A stretch of 11,273 nt of DNA from Propionibacteriaceae bacterium (GCA_030544185.1 JAUNRO010000039.1:2928-14200), one strand, 5' to 3'. Shown: positions 1 to 7,586, counted from the stretch's first letter. Notes: generated from the letters alone by a model not told the origin. Program-made: numbers and translations.

Positions 1-42
1 ATCGCGTGTGCTCGGGACCAGCTGACCGCTTAGGGGCCAGGG

Positions 43-681
43 TCAGGAGATCGCTGGCTCGTCGCGCCACCGCTGTCCGCTGTGATGCTGGTGGGCGAGC
101 ATGCGGAGGGCATTGAGATAGGCCCCGCCGAGCACGGTGCCGATCACCGCCGCGGTCACGGTCGCGGCCAGGTCCGGGCGTTGGGCGATGGAATCGATAT
201 CGGCGCGGGCGATCGCGTCGGCATGGTCCGCGTAGTCCGGCCAGTCGCGCAGGAGGTCCGCCCCGATGGACCGGCGCGCGGAGATGAACAACGCCCGGGC
301 CTGCCGCGCGGCGGCGCTCTCGGGCCAGACCTGCCAGCCGGTCCGGTTCATCAGCTCCGCATAGCGCTCGTTGGCCCATTCCATTTCGGCCGCGTCGGCG
401 TCAAGGTCCGCTGCGTCCCCGACCACGGCCTGCTGGGCGGTGGCGAGCGCGGCCATCGGGCTCTCGCCGATGGCCTGGAGCACGGCCCTGGTTTGGCTGA
501 CGCTCAGCCCACCGACGTCGATGAGCGCGCGGACGAGCCGCAACCGCCGCACATGCTCGGCCGAGTAGCGGGCCTGATTGGGGCTGGTGCGTTCCCCCGG
601 TGGCAGCAGGCCTTCGCGGAGATAGAACTTGATGGTCGCGACCGCCAGCCCCGATTCCCGGCTCAACTCCGCCATCCGCAT
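43..681 (-). CDS. MerR-family transcriptional regulator
   Basis: This 212-aa protein begins with a MerR winged-helix DNA-binding domain (about residues 1-70). It has the family's 'IKFYLREGLLPP' recognition and wing stretch at residues 17-28, then 'RYSAEHVRRLRLVRAL' at 38-53. The C-terminal 140 residues are helical and Ala-rich, match no ligand-binding domain I recognise, and have no Cys cluster for metal sensing. The ATG at 681 is preferred because a purine-rich AAGGGGG lies upstream; the in-frame ATG at 675 would be too far from it. Members of this family bind as dimers to dyads, often in their own divergent promoters, and distort the spacer. The neighbour on the other strand is a membrane-protein gene 96 bp away, and the spacer carries a symmetrical dyad, so autoregulation plus control of that neighbour is inferred. 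The effector is unknown. Confidence 0.9.
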   Translation of the reverse strand: MRMAELSRESGLAVATIKFYLREGLLPPGERTSPNQARYSAEHVRRLRLVRALIDVGGLSVSQTRAVLQAIGESPMAALATAQQAVVGDAADLDADAAEMEWANERYAELMNRTGWQVWPESAAARQARALFISARRSIGADLLRDWPDYADHADAIARADIDSIAQRPDLAATVTAAVIGTVLGGAYLNALRMLAHQHHSGQRWRDEPAIS

Positions 682-706
682 GCTGTTCCGCCCCCTTGTT
701 CCCTCG

Positions 707-752
707 GATGGATAAGCTTACTATCTATCTATGGAGAGTGTCGTTATCCATC
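707..752. promoter_or_regulatory. Concentric inverted repeats, candidate MerR operator
   Basis: The spacer between the divergent MerR and DUF1707 genes contains a perfect 9-bp inverted repeat, GATGGATAA (707-715) and TTATCCATC (744-752). Inside it is an imperfect 20-bp dyad (720-739, 7 of 10 pairs matching; half-sites ACTaTC and GAgAGT). Both have the same centre, between 729 and 730. The ACT...AGT inner dyad resembles the kind of site bound by MerR dimers. The intervening tetrads (716-719 and 740-743) do not pair. No convincing -35/-10 pair was assigned on either strand, so the role as operator is inferred from position and symmetry. Confidence 0.5.
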
Positions 753-777
753 TGCGGCCGAGGGGAAGAGGGACACG

Positions 778-1239
778 ATGACCGACGAGCAGCTGCGCAT
801 CGGCGACCAGGAACGCGATCAGACAGCCGGCGCGCTCACCGAGCACTTCGCCGCCGGCCGGCTGACCCGCGAGGAGCTCGACCATCGGACCGGGGTGGTC
901 CTGAGAGCCCGCACGGTCCTCGATCTCCGGGAGGTGCTGGCCGACCTGCCCCGACTGGACCGACCAGCGCCGGCTCCAGCCCCCACGACCGCACCCGCTG
1001 ACACCGACATCGCCCGCAAGGCCCGGAACCTGTGGCGCGCGGTGGGCCTGGCGCCGTGGGCGCTGTTCGCGGTGGTCTTCATCGGCATCTGGGCGCTCAC
1101 CGGCGCGGGCTACTTCTGGCCGGTCTGGCCGATCATGGGGTGGGGCATCGGCGTGGTGACGACGGGCATGCTCGCGCACAGGGCCCCGGCGCGCTATCTG
1201 GAGCGCCAGGCAGCCAGGCGCCACCCCCTGGCGCACTGA
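778..1239 (+). CDS. DUF1707 (SHOCT-like) and 2TM-domain membrane protein
   Basis: This 153-aa protein starts at an ATG preceded by AGAGGGA about 6 nt upstream. An open frame extends further upstream, but that part only mirrors the MerR gene. Residues 5-58 form a DUF1707 domain: 'RIGDQERDQTAGALTEHF' and 'AAGRLTREELDHRT', ending 'LADLP'. A Pro/Ala-rich linker follows (about 60-75). A 2TM-type domain at about 80-140 has hydrophobic segments near 92-108 and 113-131, separated by the aromatic turn 'GYFWPVWP'. The C-terminus is basic. DUF1707 proteins are common actinobacterial membrane proteins of unknown biochemical role, often next to regulators. The divergent MerR gene may control it. It converges with the glgC-like gene, leaving 10 bp. 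Family assignment is confident; function is unknown. Confidence 0.9.
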   Translation: MTDEQLRIGDQERDQTAGALTEHFAAGRLTREELDHRTGVVLRARTVLDLREVLADLPRLDRPAPAPAPTTAPADTDIARKARNLWRAVGLAPWALFAVVFIGIWALTGAGYFWPVWPIMGWGIGVVTTGMLAHRAPARYLERQAARRHPLAH

Positions 1240-1249
1240 GCCGATGAGG

Positions 1250-2491
1250 TCAGGCCGAGGTCCCCGGCTCGAGCCGCGCGCCGGGGACCAGTGCCGCCCC
1301 ACCACTGATCACGGCGTCGCGGCCGACCAGGACGATCGATTCCGGACCGAGCGGCCCCGCGGCATGGAGTGACCCGATGCTCGCGCCCCGCCCGATCTCG
1401 GCCCCGCTGTCGACGACGGAACTCGCCAGGCGCGCGCCCGAGCGCACGATCACGTCCTCCAGCAGCACGCAATCCGCCACGACCGCGCCCGCCTCGACCC
1501 GCACCCTGGGGCCGAGGACACTGTCGCGGACGGTCCCCCGGATCGTCGAGTGCGGGCCGATCATCGAGCGCCGCACCTCGGCATCGGAGTCGATCAGCGC
1601 GGGCGGCCCGTCGATCGGGTGGGTGAGCACGGGCCGGTCGGGGTGGCCGAAGACATCGACCCGGCCGCGGAGGAGATCGCGGTGGGCCTGGAGATAGGCC
1701 TCGGGCCGCCCGACATCCTTCCAATAGCCCAGCATCGGCACGGCGTGGGTCCGGCCGCGCTCGATCATCCGCGGCAGCAGATAATCCGCGAAGTCGCCGA
1801 GCCCCGTGTCCGCATCGTCTTCGCAGTCGTCGAACTCCCGCCGCAGCCGCTCCAGCTCGTCGAGCAGGACCTCGGCCGCATAGACCGTGACCTCGGTGTG
1901 CACCTGGCTGCACGAGGGCCGGTCGGGCTTGTTCTGCAGTCCCGTCACCCGGCCTGAGCGGTCGGCCTCGATGAGCACGTTGTGCTGCGCCTCCTGCGGG
2001 CCGGCCTCGGCGGTGAGGACCGTGCACTCGGCCTCGCGCTCCACGTGCTCCGCGATGAGGGCGCTCAGGTCGGGGGCCATCACGCTGTCGCAGCTCAGGA
2101 CCAGGATCAGGTCGGGGGCGAGGGCGCTGATGTTGTTGCGCAGCCGATAGAGCGCGTCGGCGTTGCCGCGGGCGAAGCCGTCCTGATCCGCCGATCCCGA
2201 GCCCTGCTCCGGTCCCAGTGCGCGGAACCCGCCGCGCGTGCGGTCGAGATCCCAGGGGCGGCCGCCGGCGAGATAGGGATCGAGGGAGCTCGCCTGATAC
2301 TGCACGGATACCCAGATGTCATCCAGCGCCGCGTGGGTCGTCGCCGACAGCGCGAAGTCCACGAGCCGATAGGTGCCCGCGAACGGCAGGGCTGGTTTCG
2401 CCCGCTCCCGGGTGAGGACGTCCATGCGGCTGCCAGCGCCGCCGGCCTGCAGAATCGCCAGCACGCGCTGGCGGGGGTGGGATGGGGGCAT
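1250..2491 (-). CDS. glgC: GlgC-like glucose-1-phosphate adenylyltransferase family protein
   Basis: This 413-aa protein is close to the usual length of bacterial ADP-glucose pyrophosphorylases. The family makes ADP-glucose from glucose-1-phosphate and ATP for glycogen or related glucans in the cytosol. The nucleotidyltransferase domain shows 'LQAGGAGSRMDVLTRERAKPALPFAG' features at residues 14-39, 'YRLVDFALS' at 41-49, 'GNADALYR' at 109-116, a metal-binding Asp in 'LSCDS' (D135), the substrate Lys in 'LQNKP' (K188) and 'GYWKDVGRPEAYLQAH' from 255. Residues from about 300 form left-handed beta-helix hexapeptide repeats. Usual family members read 'SGDH' or 'SADH' where this one reads 'SCDS', so it is a divergent member and its sugar-phosphate substrate is uncertain. 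The ATG at 2491 lacks a Shine-Dalgarno. A GTG at 2515, overlapping the upstream TGA as GTGA, would add 8 residues by coupling. It is the last gene of the importer operon. Confidence 0.8.
   Translation of the reverse strand: MPPSHPRQRVLAILQAGGAGSRMDVLTRERAKPALPFAGTYRLVDFALSATTHAALDDIWVSVQYQASSLDPYLAGGRPWDLDRTRGGFRALGPEQGSGSADQDGFARGNADALYRLRNNISALAPDLILVLSCDSVMAPDLSALIAEHVEREAECTVLTAEAGPQEAQHNVLIEADRSGRVTGLQNKPDRPSCSQVHTEVTVYAAEVLLDELERLRREFDDCEDDADTGLGDFADYLLPRMIERGRTHAVPMLGYWKDVGRPEAYLQAHRDLLRGRVDVFGHPDRPVLTHPIDGPPALIDSDAEVRRSMIGPHSTIRGTVRDSVLGPRVRVEAGAVVADCVLLEDVIVRSGARLASSVVDSGAEIGRGASIGSLHAAGPLGPESIVLVGRDAVISGGAALVPGARLEPGTSA
1260..1288. terminator. GC-rich hairpin at convergent gene ends
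   Basis: GTCCCCGGC (1260-1268) and GCCGGGGAC (1280-1288) form a perfect 9-bp inverted repeat with an 11-nt loop. It sits 21 bp past the DUF1707 stop and inside the last codons of the glgC-like gene. There is no T-run on either side, so it would be a non-canonical terminator of the GC-stem-only kind proposed for actinobacteria. Because it lies within coding DNA, the pairing could also reflect codon composition. Confidence 0.35.
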
Positions 2492-2511
2492 GTGCACACG
2501 GTACGCCGTTG

Positions 2512-4152
2512 TCACCACTCGGGTCGCACGGCTTTCGGTTCGGCGGGTGGGACGGCGGCGAGGAGTTCGGTGGTGTATGCCGACGCCGGCGCGGCGAAGA
2601 GTTCGGTCCCGGGCCGGTATTCCTGTGTCCGGCCGTCGCGGAGCACCAGCACGTCGTGACACATCTGCTGGACGACCGCGAGGTCGTGGGCGATGAACAA
2701 ATAGGTCAGGCCCAGGTCCTGCTGCAGTCCGGCGAGCAGATCAAGCACCCGGGCCTGGATGGACACATCGAGTGCGGAGGTCGACTCGTCGAGGATCAGC
2801 ACCGCCGGATCGAGCGCGAGCGCCCGGGCGATCGACACCCGCTGGCGCTGGCCGCCGGAGAGCTCATGGGGGTGCCGCTCGGCGTACTCATCACCCAGGT
2901 CCACCAGGTCCAGCAGCTCCAGGACCCTGGCGCGGCGCCCGGCGGGGCCGTCGGCCAGGCCGTGGACGCGCAGCGGCTCATCAATGATATCGCGCACGCG
3001 GCTGCGCGGGTCCAGCGAGGCGAACGGATCCTGGAACACCATCGCCACTTTCTGCCGCACCCGCCGGCGCTGGGAGGCGGGGACCCGCAACAGGTCCACC
3101 TCGCGGCCGGACCCTTCGGCGTGCAGAAAGGCCGAGCCCGCCGCGGGCTTCACCAGCCCCGTGAGTGCGTTGGCGATCGTCGATTTCCCCGAGCCCGACT
3201 GCCCGACGAGCCCCAGGGTCTGCCCGCGGCGGACGGTGAACGACACATCGTCCACCGCCGTCACCGTGCGCCCGCGCGGGGCGCGGAAGGTGACGCTCAG
3301 GCCCTCGACCACGAGCACCGGCGCGCCGTCGCCGGGAGGGGCGGGATGCAACTTGCCGAGGGCGGGACGGGCGGCGAGGAGTTCTTGGGTGTAGGCCGAG
3401 GTGGGTTCGGAATAGAGCGACCGCGCGGGCGCCTGTTCGACGACGCGGCCCTCGCGCAGGACGGTCACGGTGTCGGCGACCCGACCGATCACCCCGAGGT
3501 CGTGGCTGATCCACACGACCGCGGTGCCGGTGCGCTGCTGCAGGTCCTGCACGAGCTCGACCACCTGCTTCTGGGTCGTCACGTCGAGCGCGGTCGTCGG
3601 CTCGTCAGCGATCAGCAGCTGCGGATCGCAGGCCAGCGCGATCGCGATCATCACCCGCTGGCGCTGGCCGCCGGAGAGCTGATGGGGGTATGCCCGCAAT
3701 TTCGATTCGGGATCCGGCAGGCCGACGGCCTCGATCAGCTCCTGGGCCCGGGCGACGGCGCGGCGGCGCGTCAGCGGGGTGTGCGCCTCGAGGCTCTCGG
3801 TGATCTGGCGCTCGACGGTCAGCAGGGGGTTCAGCGAGGTCGACGGGTCCTGGAACACGAACCCGACCTGCGAGCCGTGCACCTGTCGCAACACCCCGGC
3901 GCCGGCGCCGACGAGCTCGGCCGCCCCGAGGAGGCTGGAGCCGATCACCCGCGCGCCGGGTGCATCCAGCAGGCCGGTCGCGGCGAGCACGGTCATCGAC
4001 TTGCCGGAGCCGGACTCGCCGACCAGGCCAAGGGTCTGGCCAGGTTCGACGGTGAACGAGACGTCTTGGACGATGTGGCGGCGGCCGATGTGCACGTTGA
4101 GGTCGCGCACGCTCAGCACCGGGGTGGTCGTGGTGGTCCTGGTCGCGCTCAT
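2512..4152 (-). CDS. Dipeptide-type ABC transporter, fused double ATP-binding protein
   Basis: This 546-aa protein carries two complete nucleotide-binding domains, equal to DppD and DppF joined in one chain. It would power the two permeases encoded just upstream, at the inner membrane face. NBD1 has Walker A 'GESGSGKS' (45-52), Q-loop Q101, signature 'LSGGQRQR' (159-166), Walker B 'LLIADEP' (179-185) and H-loop H217. NBD2 has Walker A 'GQSGSGKS' (317-324), Q374, signature (431-438), Walker B 'VLILDES' (451-457) and H489. All ATPase residues are present in both halves. The ATG overlaps the permease stop as ATGA (4 nt), indicating translational coupling, and fixes the start; the longer upstream frame is antisense-like filler over the permease gene. 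Fused forms of about this length are common in actinobacteria. The 3' end abuts the glgC-like gene. Confidence 0.95.
   Translation of the reverse strand: MSATRTTTTTPVLSVRDLNVHIGRRHIVQDVSFTVEPGQTLGLVGESGSGKSMTVLAATGLLDAPGARVIGSSLLGAAELVGAGAGVLRQVHGSQVGFVFQDPSTSLNPLLTVERQITESLEAHTPLTRRRAVARAQELIEAVGLPDPESKLRAYPHQLSGGQRQRVMIAIALACDPQLLIADEPTTALDVTTQKQVVELVQDLQQRTGTAVVWISHDLGVIGRVADTVTVLREGRVVEQAPARSLYSEPTSAYTQELLAARPALGKLHPAPPGDGAPVLVVEGLSVTFRAPRGRTVTAVDDVSFTVRRGQTLGLVGQSGSGKSTIANALTGLVKPAAGSAFLHAEGSGREVDLLRVPASQRRRVRQKVAMVFQDPFASLDPRSRVRDIIDEPLRVHGLADGPAGRRARVLELLDLVDLGDEYAERHPHELSGGQRQRVSIARALALDPAVLILDESTSALDVSIQARVLDLLAGLQQDLGLTYLFIAHDLAVVQQMCHDVLVLRDGRTQEYRPGTELFAAPASAYTTELLAAVPPAEPKAVRPEW
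2836..2873. repeat. Internal direct repeat, copy in second ATPase domain
   Basis: These 38 bases match 3652-3689 at 37 positions, including 29 identical bases in a row at the start. Both copies encode the '[12 protein letters not shown]' signature region of an ATPase domain. The protein similarity is expected, but identical codon choice over this length is more than the protein requires. Confidence 0.75.
3652..3689. repeat. Internal direct repeat, copy in first ATPase domain
   Basis: This is the partner of 2836-2873, in the same orientation and 816 bp away. The single mismatch is at 3681 (G here, C in the other copy), which changes Gln to Glu in the codon before LSGGQ. Recombination between copies would delete exactly one ATPase-domain equivalent in frame. 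Confidence 0.75.
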
Positions 4153-5015
4153 CGGCGGATCCTCGTCTCCATGAGGCTGCGCTGGCGCGGGTCGATGACA
4201 TCGCGCAGCCCGTCGCCGAGCAGGTTGAACCCGAGGACGGTGACGAAGATCGCCGCCCCGGGGAACACGCTCATCCACCAGGACTGGAAGAGATAGGCCT
4301 GGGCATCGAAGATCATCCGGCCCCAGGACGGCTGGGGCGGCTGGATCCCGAGGCCCAGGAAGGACAAGGTCGCCTCGGACAAGATGGCGAACGCCAGCGA
4401 CACCGAGGTCTGGACCACGATCGGGCCCGAGATGTTCGGCAGCACCCGCCGCAGCAGGATGAACCCGTGCCCGGTGCCCATCGTCCGGGAGACCTGGACG
4501 AACGGCTCCACGCTCACCGACAGGGTGCTCGCCCGGGACACCCGGGCGAAGATCGGCGTATAGACCACGCCCACCGCCACGGTTGTCGTCCACAGCCCGG
4601 GGCCGAGGATCGCGATGATCGCGAGCGCCAGCAGGACGACGGGGAACGCGAACAGGACGTCCACCAGGCGCATCAGCACGGTGTCGACGATGCCGCCGAT
4701 ATAGCCGGCGACCACGCCGATCGTCACCCCCACCGTGAGCGAGAACGCCACCGACAGCAGGGCCACCTGCATCGACACCCGCGTCCCGGCGAGCACGCGG
4801 GAGAAGATGTCGCGGCCGAGCTCGTCGGTGCCGAACCAGTGCTGGCCCGACGGGGGCTGCAGGGCGCGGGAGACGTCGGTGGCATTGATGCCATAGGGCG
4901 CGAGGGCCGGCCCGGCGAGGGCGGCGACCAGCACCACGAGCAGGACGACGACCGCGGCCACCGTCACCGGGTTGTGGGCGAGGATCCGCCACCAGGGGAG
5001 TCTGCGTTCGCTCAC
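4149..5015 (-). CDS. DppC/OppC-type ABC transporter permease
   Basis: This 288-aa inner-membrane permease belongs to the binding-protein-dependent transport family. An N-terminal membrane segment (about 18-35) precedes the DppC hallmark 'HWFGTDELGRDIFSRVL' at 59-75. The core membrane segments follow, with an EAA-like loop 'TMGTGHGFILLRRVLPN' at 178-194 that docks on the ATPase, and 'LSFLGLGIQPPQPSWG' at 217-232. The GTG at 5015 is chosen as start because a perfect AGGAGG (5021-5026 on the minus strand) lies 5 nt upstream. A longer ATG version (from 5156) would overlap the previous permease by over 100 bp and lacks membrane-protein character there. The gap from the preceding permease gene is 10 nt, and its stop codon overlaps this SD. 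It ends in a 4-nt overlap with the ATPase gene. Confidence 0.93.
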   Translation of the reverse strand: MSERRLPWWRILAHNPVTVAAVVVLLVVLVAALAGPALAPYGINATDVSRALQPPSGQHWFGTDELGRDIFSRVLAGTRVSMQVALLSVAFSLTVGVTIGVVAGYIGGIVDTVLMRLVDVLFAFPVVLLALAIIAILGPGLWTTTVAVGVVYTPIFARVSRASTLSVSVEPFVQVSRTMGTGHGFILLRRVLPNISGPIVVQTSVSLAFAILSEATLSFLGLGIQPPQPSWGRMIFDAQAYLFQSWWMSVFPGAAIFVTVLGFNLLGDGLRDVIDPRQRSLMETRIRR

Positions 5016-5020
5016 CGCCG

Positions 5021-5026
5021 CCTCCT
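5021..5026 (-). promoter_or_regulatory. Shine-Dalgarno that decides the DppC-type GTG start
   Basis: The minus strand reads AGGAGG here, 5 nt before the GTG at 5015, and its first base is shared with the TGA of the preceding permease. Terminating ribosomes would therefore be placed on the next ribosome-binding site, which supports coupled translation. Confidence 0.85.
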
Positions 5027-5994
5027 CAGCCGACCCGGATGCGGGGATCGACCAGGGCACTGAGCAGATCGACGGTGAAGTTGATCCACAAGAACAGCGC
5101 CGCGATGAACAGGATCGCACCCTGAATGACCGGATAGTCGCGGGCGTTGACGGCATCGAGCACGAGGCGGCCGAGCCCGGGCCAGGCGAACACCGCCTCG
5201 ACCACGATCAGCCCGGACATGATCGTCGCCATCTGGATGCCGGTGATCGTGAGGATCGGCAGGGTCGCATTGCGCAGCACGTGGCGGCGCAGCACGACCG
5301 GTGCCGCGAGGCCCTTGCTGCGCGCGGTCCGGACATGCCCGGCCGCGGCAACATCGAGCACCGCCGCGCGGACATATCGAGTCAGGATCGCCGCCGCGAC
5401 CAGCGCCGCCGTCGCCGCGGGGAGGATCACACTGCGCGCCCAGCCCGCCGGATTGTCGGTCAGCGCGACATAGCCCGACGAGGGCAGCAGGCCGAGGTTG
5501 GCCGAGAACACCAAGATGAGCAGCACGCCCAGCCAGAAGTCGGGAATCGAGACGCCGAACTGGCTGGTCACCCGCACCGCGGCATCGGCCGGACGGCCCT
5601 CGCGCGATGCCGCCCAGGTGCCGGCGGGAATGGCGATCAACAGCGCGACCACGACCGCGGTCACCCCGAGCGACAGCGACGCCGGCAGGCGCTCCAGCAG
5701 CAGGACCGTCACCGGTTGGCCACTGCGGAAGCTGACGCCCAGGTCGCCGGTGACCACACCGCCGAGATAGCTGAAGAACTGCTCCACCGGCGGCCGGTCC
5801 AGCCCGGACGCGGTCCGCAGCGCCTGATAGGCCTCCTCGGTATAACGGGTGCCCAGCGCGATCCGCACCGGATCGCCGGGCACCAGCTGCAGCATCAGGA
5901 ACACCACGACCATCACGCCGAACAGCACCACCAGCGAATAGCCGATGCGCCGCAACGTGAAGGCGGCCAGGGGATGGCGCAGGAAGGCCGGCAT
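5026..5994 (-). CDS. DppB/OppB-type ABC transporter permease
   Basis: This 322-aa permease has the DppB arrangement. An N-terminal membrane segment 'SLVVLFGVMVVVFLMLQLVPGDP' begins at residue 20. A periplasmic-side region follows with 'YTEEAYQALRTASGLDRP' (51-68) and 'GDLGVSFRSGQPV' (83-95). Core membrane helices run from about residue 108. The EAA-type cytoplasmic loop 'GHVRTARSKGLAAPVVLRRH' is at 219-238, followed by 'VEAVFAWPGLGRL' at 265-277. It would pair with the DppC-type subunit to form the channel. The ATG overlaps the binding-protein stop by one base (TGATG), with AGGG a few bases ahead, so translation is probably coupled. Substrate (peptide, sugar, nickel or other) cannot be told from the permease. 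Confidence 0.94.
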   Translation of the reverse strand: MPAFLRHPLAAFTLRRIGYSLVVLFGVMVVVFLMLQLVPGDPVRIALGTRYTEEAYQALRTASGLDRPPVEQFFSYLGGVVTGDLGVSFRSGQPVTVLLLERLPASLSLGVTAVVVALLIAIPAGTWAASREGRPADAAVRVTSQFGVSIPDFWLGVLLILVFSANLGLLPSSGYVALTDNPAGWARSVILPAATAALVAAAILTRYVRAAVLDVAAAGHVRTARSKGLAAPVVLRRHVLRNATLPILTITGIQMATIMSGLIVVEAVFAWPGLGRLVLDAVNARDYPVIQGAILFIAALFLWINFTVDLLSALVDPRIRVG

Positions 5995-7547
5995 CAGCCC
6001 TGCAGGCCTGCCTCGCGGAACCGGATCGCGGCATCGGTGCGGGTCTCATAACCGCTCACGTCGTTGCGCCAGGCCTGCAGCACCGCCGGGTTGTAGAGAT
6101 AGATATAGCTGCACTCGTCCGCGATGAGCCGGGCGGCCTCGCCATAGATCTCCGTGCGGCGTGCGGGGTCGGTCTCGGCCGCGCCCTCCTCGAGGAGCTG
6201 GTCGACGCGCGGGTTGGCGTACCCCTGATGGTTGCTCGACCCCTGCGAGTGATGCTGGTTGTAATAGAAGTCGTTCGGGTCGATATTGCCCAGCCAGCCC
6301 ATCATCAGCAGATCCCACTCGCCCGCGGCCTGGCGGTCCAGCCAGGTCGCGAAGTCGACGGTCTCGATCTGCACCTGGAAGCCCAGCGGATCGAGCACGT
6401 CCGCGAGGATCTGGCCGACCGAGACGGTCTCGGGATATTCGCCGGTCGCCAGGAACCGGATCGAACCGCCCTCGACCCCGGCGGTGTTCAGCAGTTCGCG
6501 GGCCCGCTCGACATCGGTGGTGAACGGCGCGTGCTCGACGAACCAGGTGCTCTCGCGCGGGATCGCGAGCTGGTTCTCGACCGCGGTCCCGAAGCTGACG
6601 GCCTGGACGATCGCGGCGCGATCGATGGCGTACGCGATGGCCTGGCGCGCCTCGACCCGGCCCCAGGGCTCGTTGGCCTGGTTCATCGTGATGTACCAGT
6701 AATCCGACGACGGCACATTGCCGACCGTCACGTTCCCGTTGGCCTCCAGCGGCTGGAGCTGCTGTGGCTCGAACGAATCGGTCCAGTGGATCTCACCGTT
6801 GGTGAGCGCGGTCTGCGCGGTATTGCCCTCGCTGATGAAGCGGAAGGTGACCCCGCCCAGCTCCGGGGCGCCACCCCAGAAGTCCGGGTTGGCCTCGAGT
6901 GCGATCGACTCGCCCGCGGCATAGTTCTGCACCTTGAACGGGCCCGTGCCGATCGGGTTGCGGGTGATGTCGCCGCTCTCGACGTTGGCACGGTTGACGA
7001 TCGCCATGCCCTTGTAGCCGCCCAGGCTCGCCAGGAGGTTCGCCGCCGGCTGGTTCACGGTGATCACGACCGTCGTCGGATCCGGGGCCTCGATCGACTC
7101 GACCGCGGTCAGCCGATAGGCATTGCCGAGTTCCTCGTCGATGATCCGGCGCAGCGAATAGACGACGTCCTCGGCGGAGAAGTCCGAGCCATCGTGCCAC
7201 TGCACGCCCTCGCGGATCTTGAAGGTCCAGGTCAGATCGTCCTCGCTGGTCTCCCAGGACTCGGCGAGCGCCGGCTGCATCTCCAGCTCGTCATCGGGCT
7301 CAACCAGCGTGTCGAAGACGTTCTCGAGGACCTGGAAGGAGAAGTAGGCCGTGGTCTTGTGCGGGTCGAGCTGGTCCGGCTCACCCGCGATCGCAGCGGT
7401 CAGGACCGCGCCATCGGCGCCACCGCCCTGGCCGCCCCCGCCGTCGAGATCGACCCCCTCACCGGTGGAACAGGCGACGGTGCCGACGGTGAAACCGGCG
7501 ACGCCCAGCGCGGCGACGGACTGGAGCAGAGTGCGGCGAGACAGCAT
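5994..7547 (-). CDS. Family 5 ABC transporter substrate-binding lipoprotein
   Basis: This 517-aa protein of the SBP_bac_5 family (DppA/OppA-like) captures the ligand outside the membrane for the importer encoded downstream. The N-terminus has a twin-arginine motif 'SRRTLLQ' (3-9), a hydrophobic stretch (10-22) and a Cys at 26 preceded by 'TVA'. That is a plausible but imperfect lipobox, because Leu is normal at -3. A Gly-rich tether follows (36-46). Family features include 'WTFKIREGVQWHDGSDFSAEDVVYS' from 107, 'NPIGTGPFKVQNY' at 197-209, 'ARQAIAYAIDR' at 300-310 and a C-terminal 'IYGEAARLIADECSYIYLY' at 467-485. The length is normal. The ATG at 7547 is chosen because the signal peptide begins there; no strong SD precedes it. 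It is the first gene of the importer unit, 50 bp after the hydrolase on the same strand. Export by Tat is inferred. Confidence 0.93.
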   Translation of the reverse strand: MLSRRTLLQSVAALGVAGFTVGTVACSTGEGVDLDGGGGQGGGADGAVLTAAIAGEPDQLDPHKTTAYFSFQVLENVFDTLVEPDDELEMQPALAESWETSEDDLTWTFKIREGVQWHDGSDFSAEDVVYSLRRIIDEELGNAYRLTAVESIEAPDPTTVVITVNQPAANLLASLGGYKGMAIVNRANVESGDITRNPIGTGPFKVQNYAAGESIALEANPDFWGGAPELGGVTFRFISEGNTAQTALTNGEIHWTDSFEPQQLQPLEANGNVTVGNVPSSDYWYITMNQANEPWGRVEARQAIAYAIDRAAIVQAVSFGTAVENQLAIPRESTWFVEHAPFTTDVERARELLNTAGVEGGSIRFLATGEYPETVSVGQILADVLDPLGFQVQIETVDFATWLDRQAAGEWDLLMMGWLGNIDPNDFYYNQHHSQGSSNHQGYANPRVDQLLEEGAAETDPARRTEIYGEAARLIADECSYIYLYNPAVLQAWRNDVSGYETRTDAAIRFREAGLQG

Positions 7548-7586
7548 CGTGGGAGGTCCGATCCTCGGGAGTTGCGTTCACGTCAC

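Noticed and set aside
22..46. CTGACC...GGTCAG inverted repeat at the MerR stop codon
   Set aside because: The stem is only 6 bp with a 13-nt loop and no T-run; too weak to call a terminator. Bases 1-42 otherwise show nothing recognisable.
82..777. Upstream extension of the DUF1707 frame
   Set aside because: It runs antisense through the MerR gene and lacks domain character; the ATG at 778 has its own ribosome-binding site directly before the DUF1707 domain.
2482..4296. 604-codon open frame on the plus strand
   Set aside because: It is antisense to the fused ATPase gene, whose protein carries every ABC motif. The plus-strand product is His/Arg/Gly-rich with no domain, as expected of an antisense frame in high-GC DNA.
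2512..4992. Longer ATPase protein starting at 4992
   Set aside because: The first 280 residues are an off-frame reading of the permease gene; the ATGA-overlapping start at 4152 fits family length and coupling.
4149..5156. Longer ATG start for the DppC-type permease
   Set aside because: It would add 47 Ser/Arg/Cys-rich residues overlapping the previous permease gene; the GTG at 5015 has a perfect AGGAGG.
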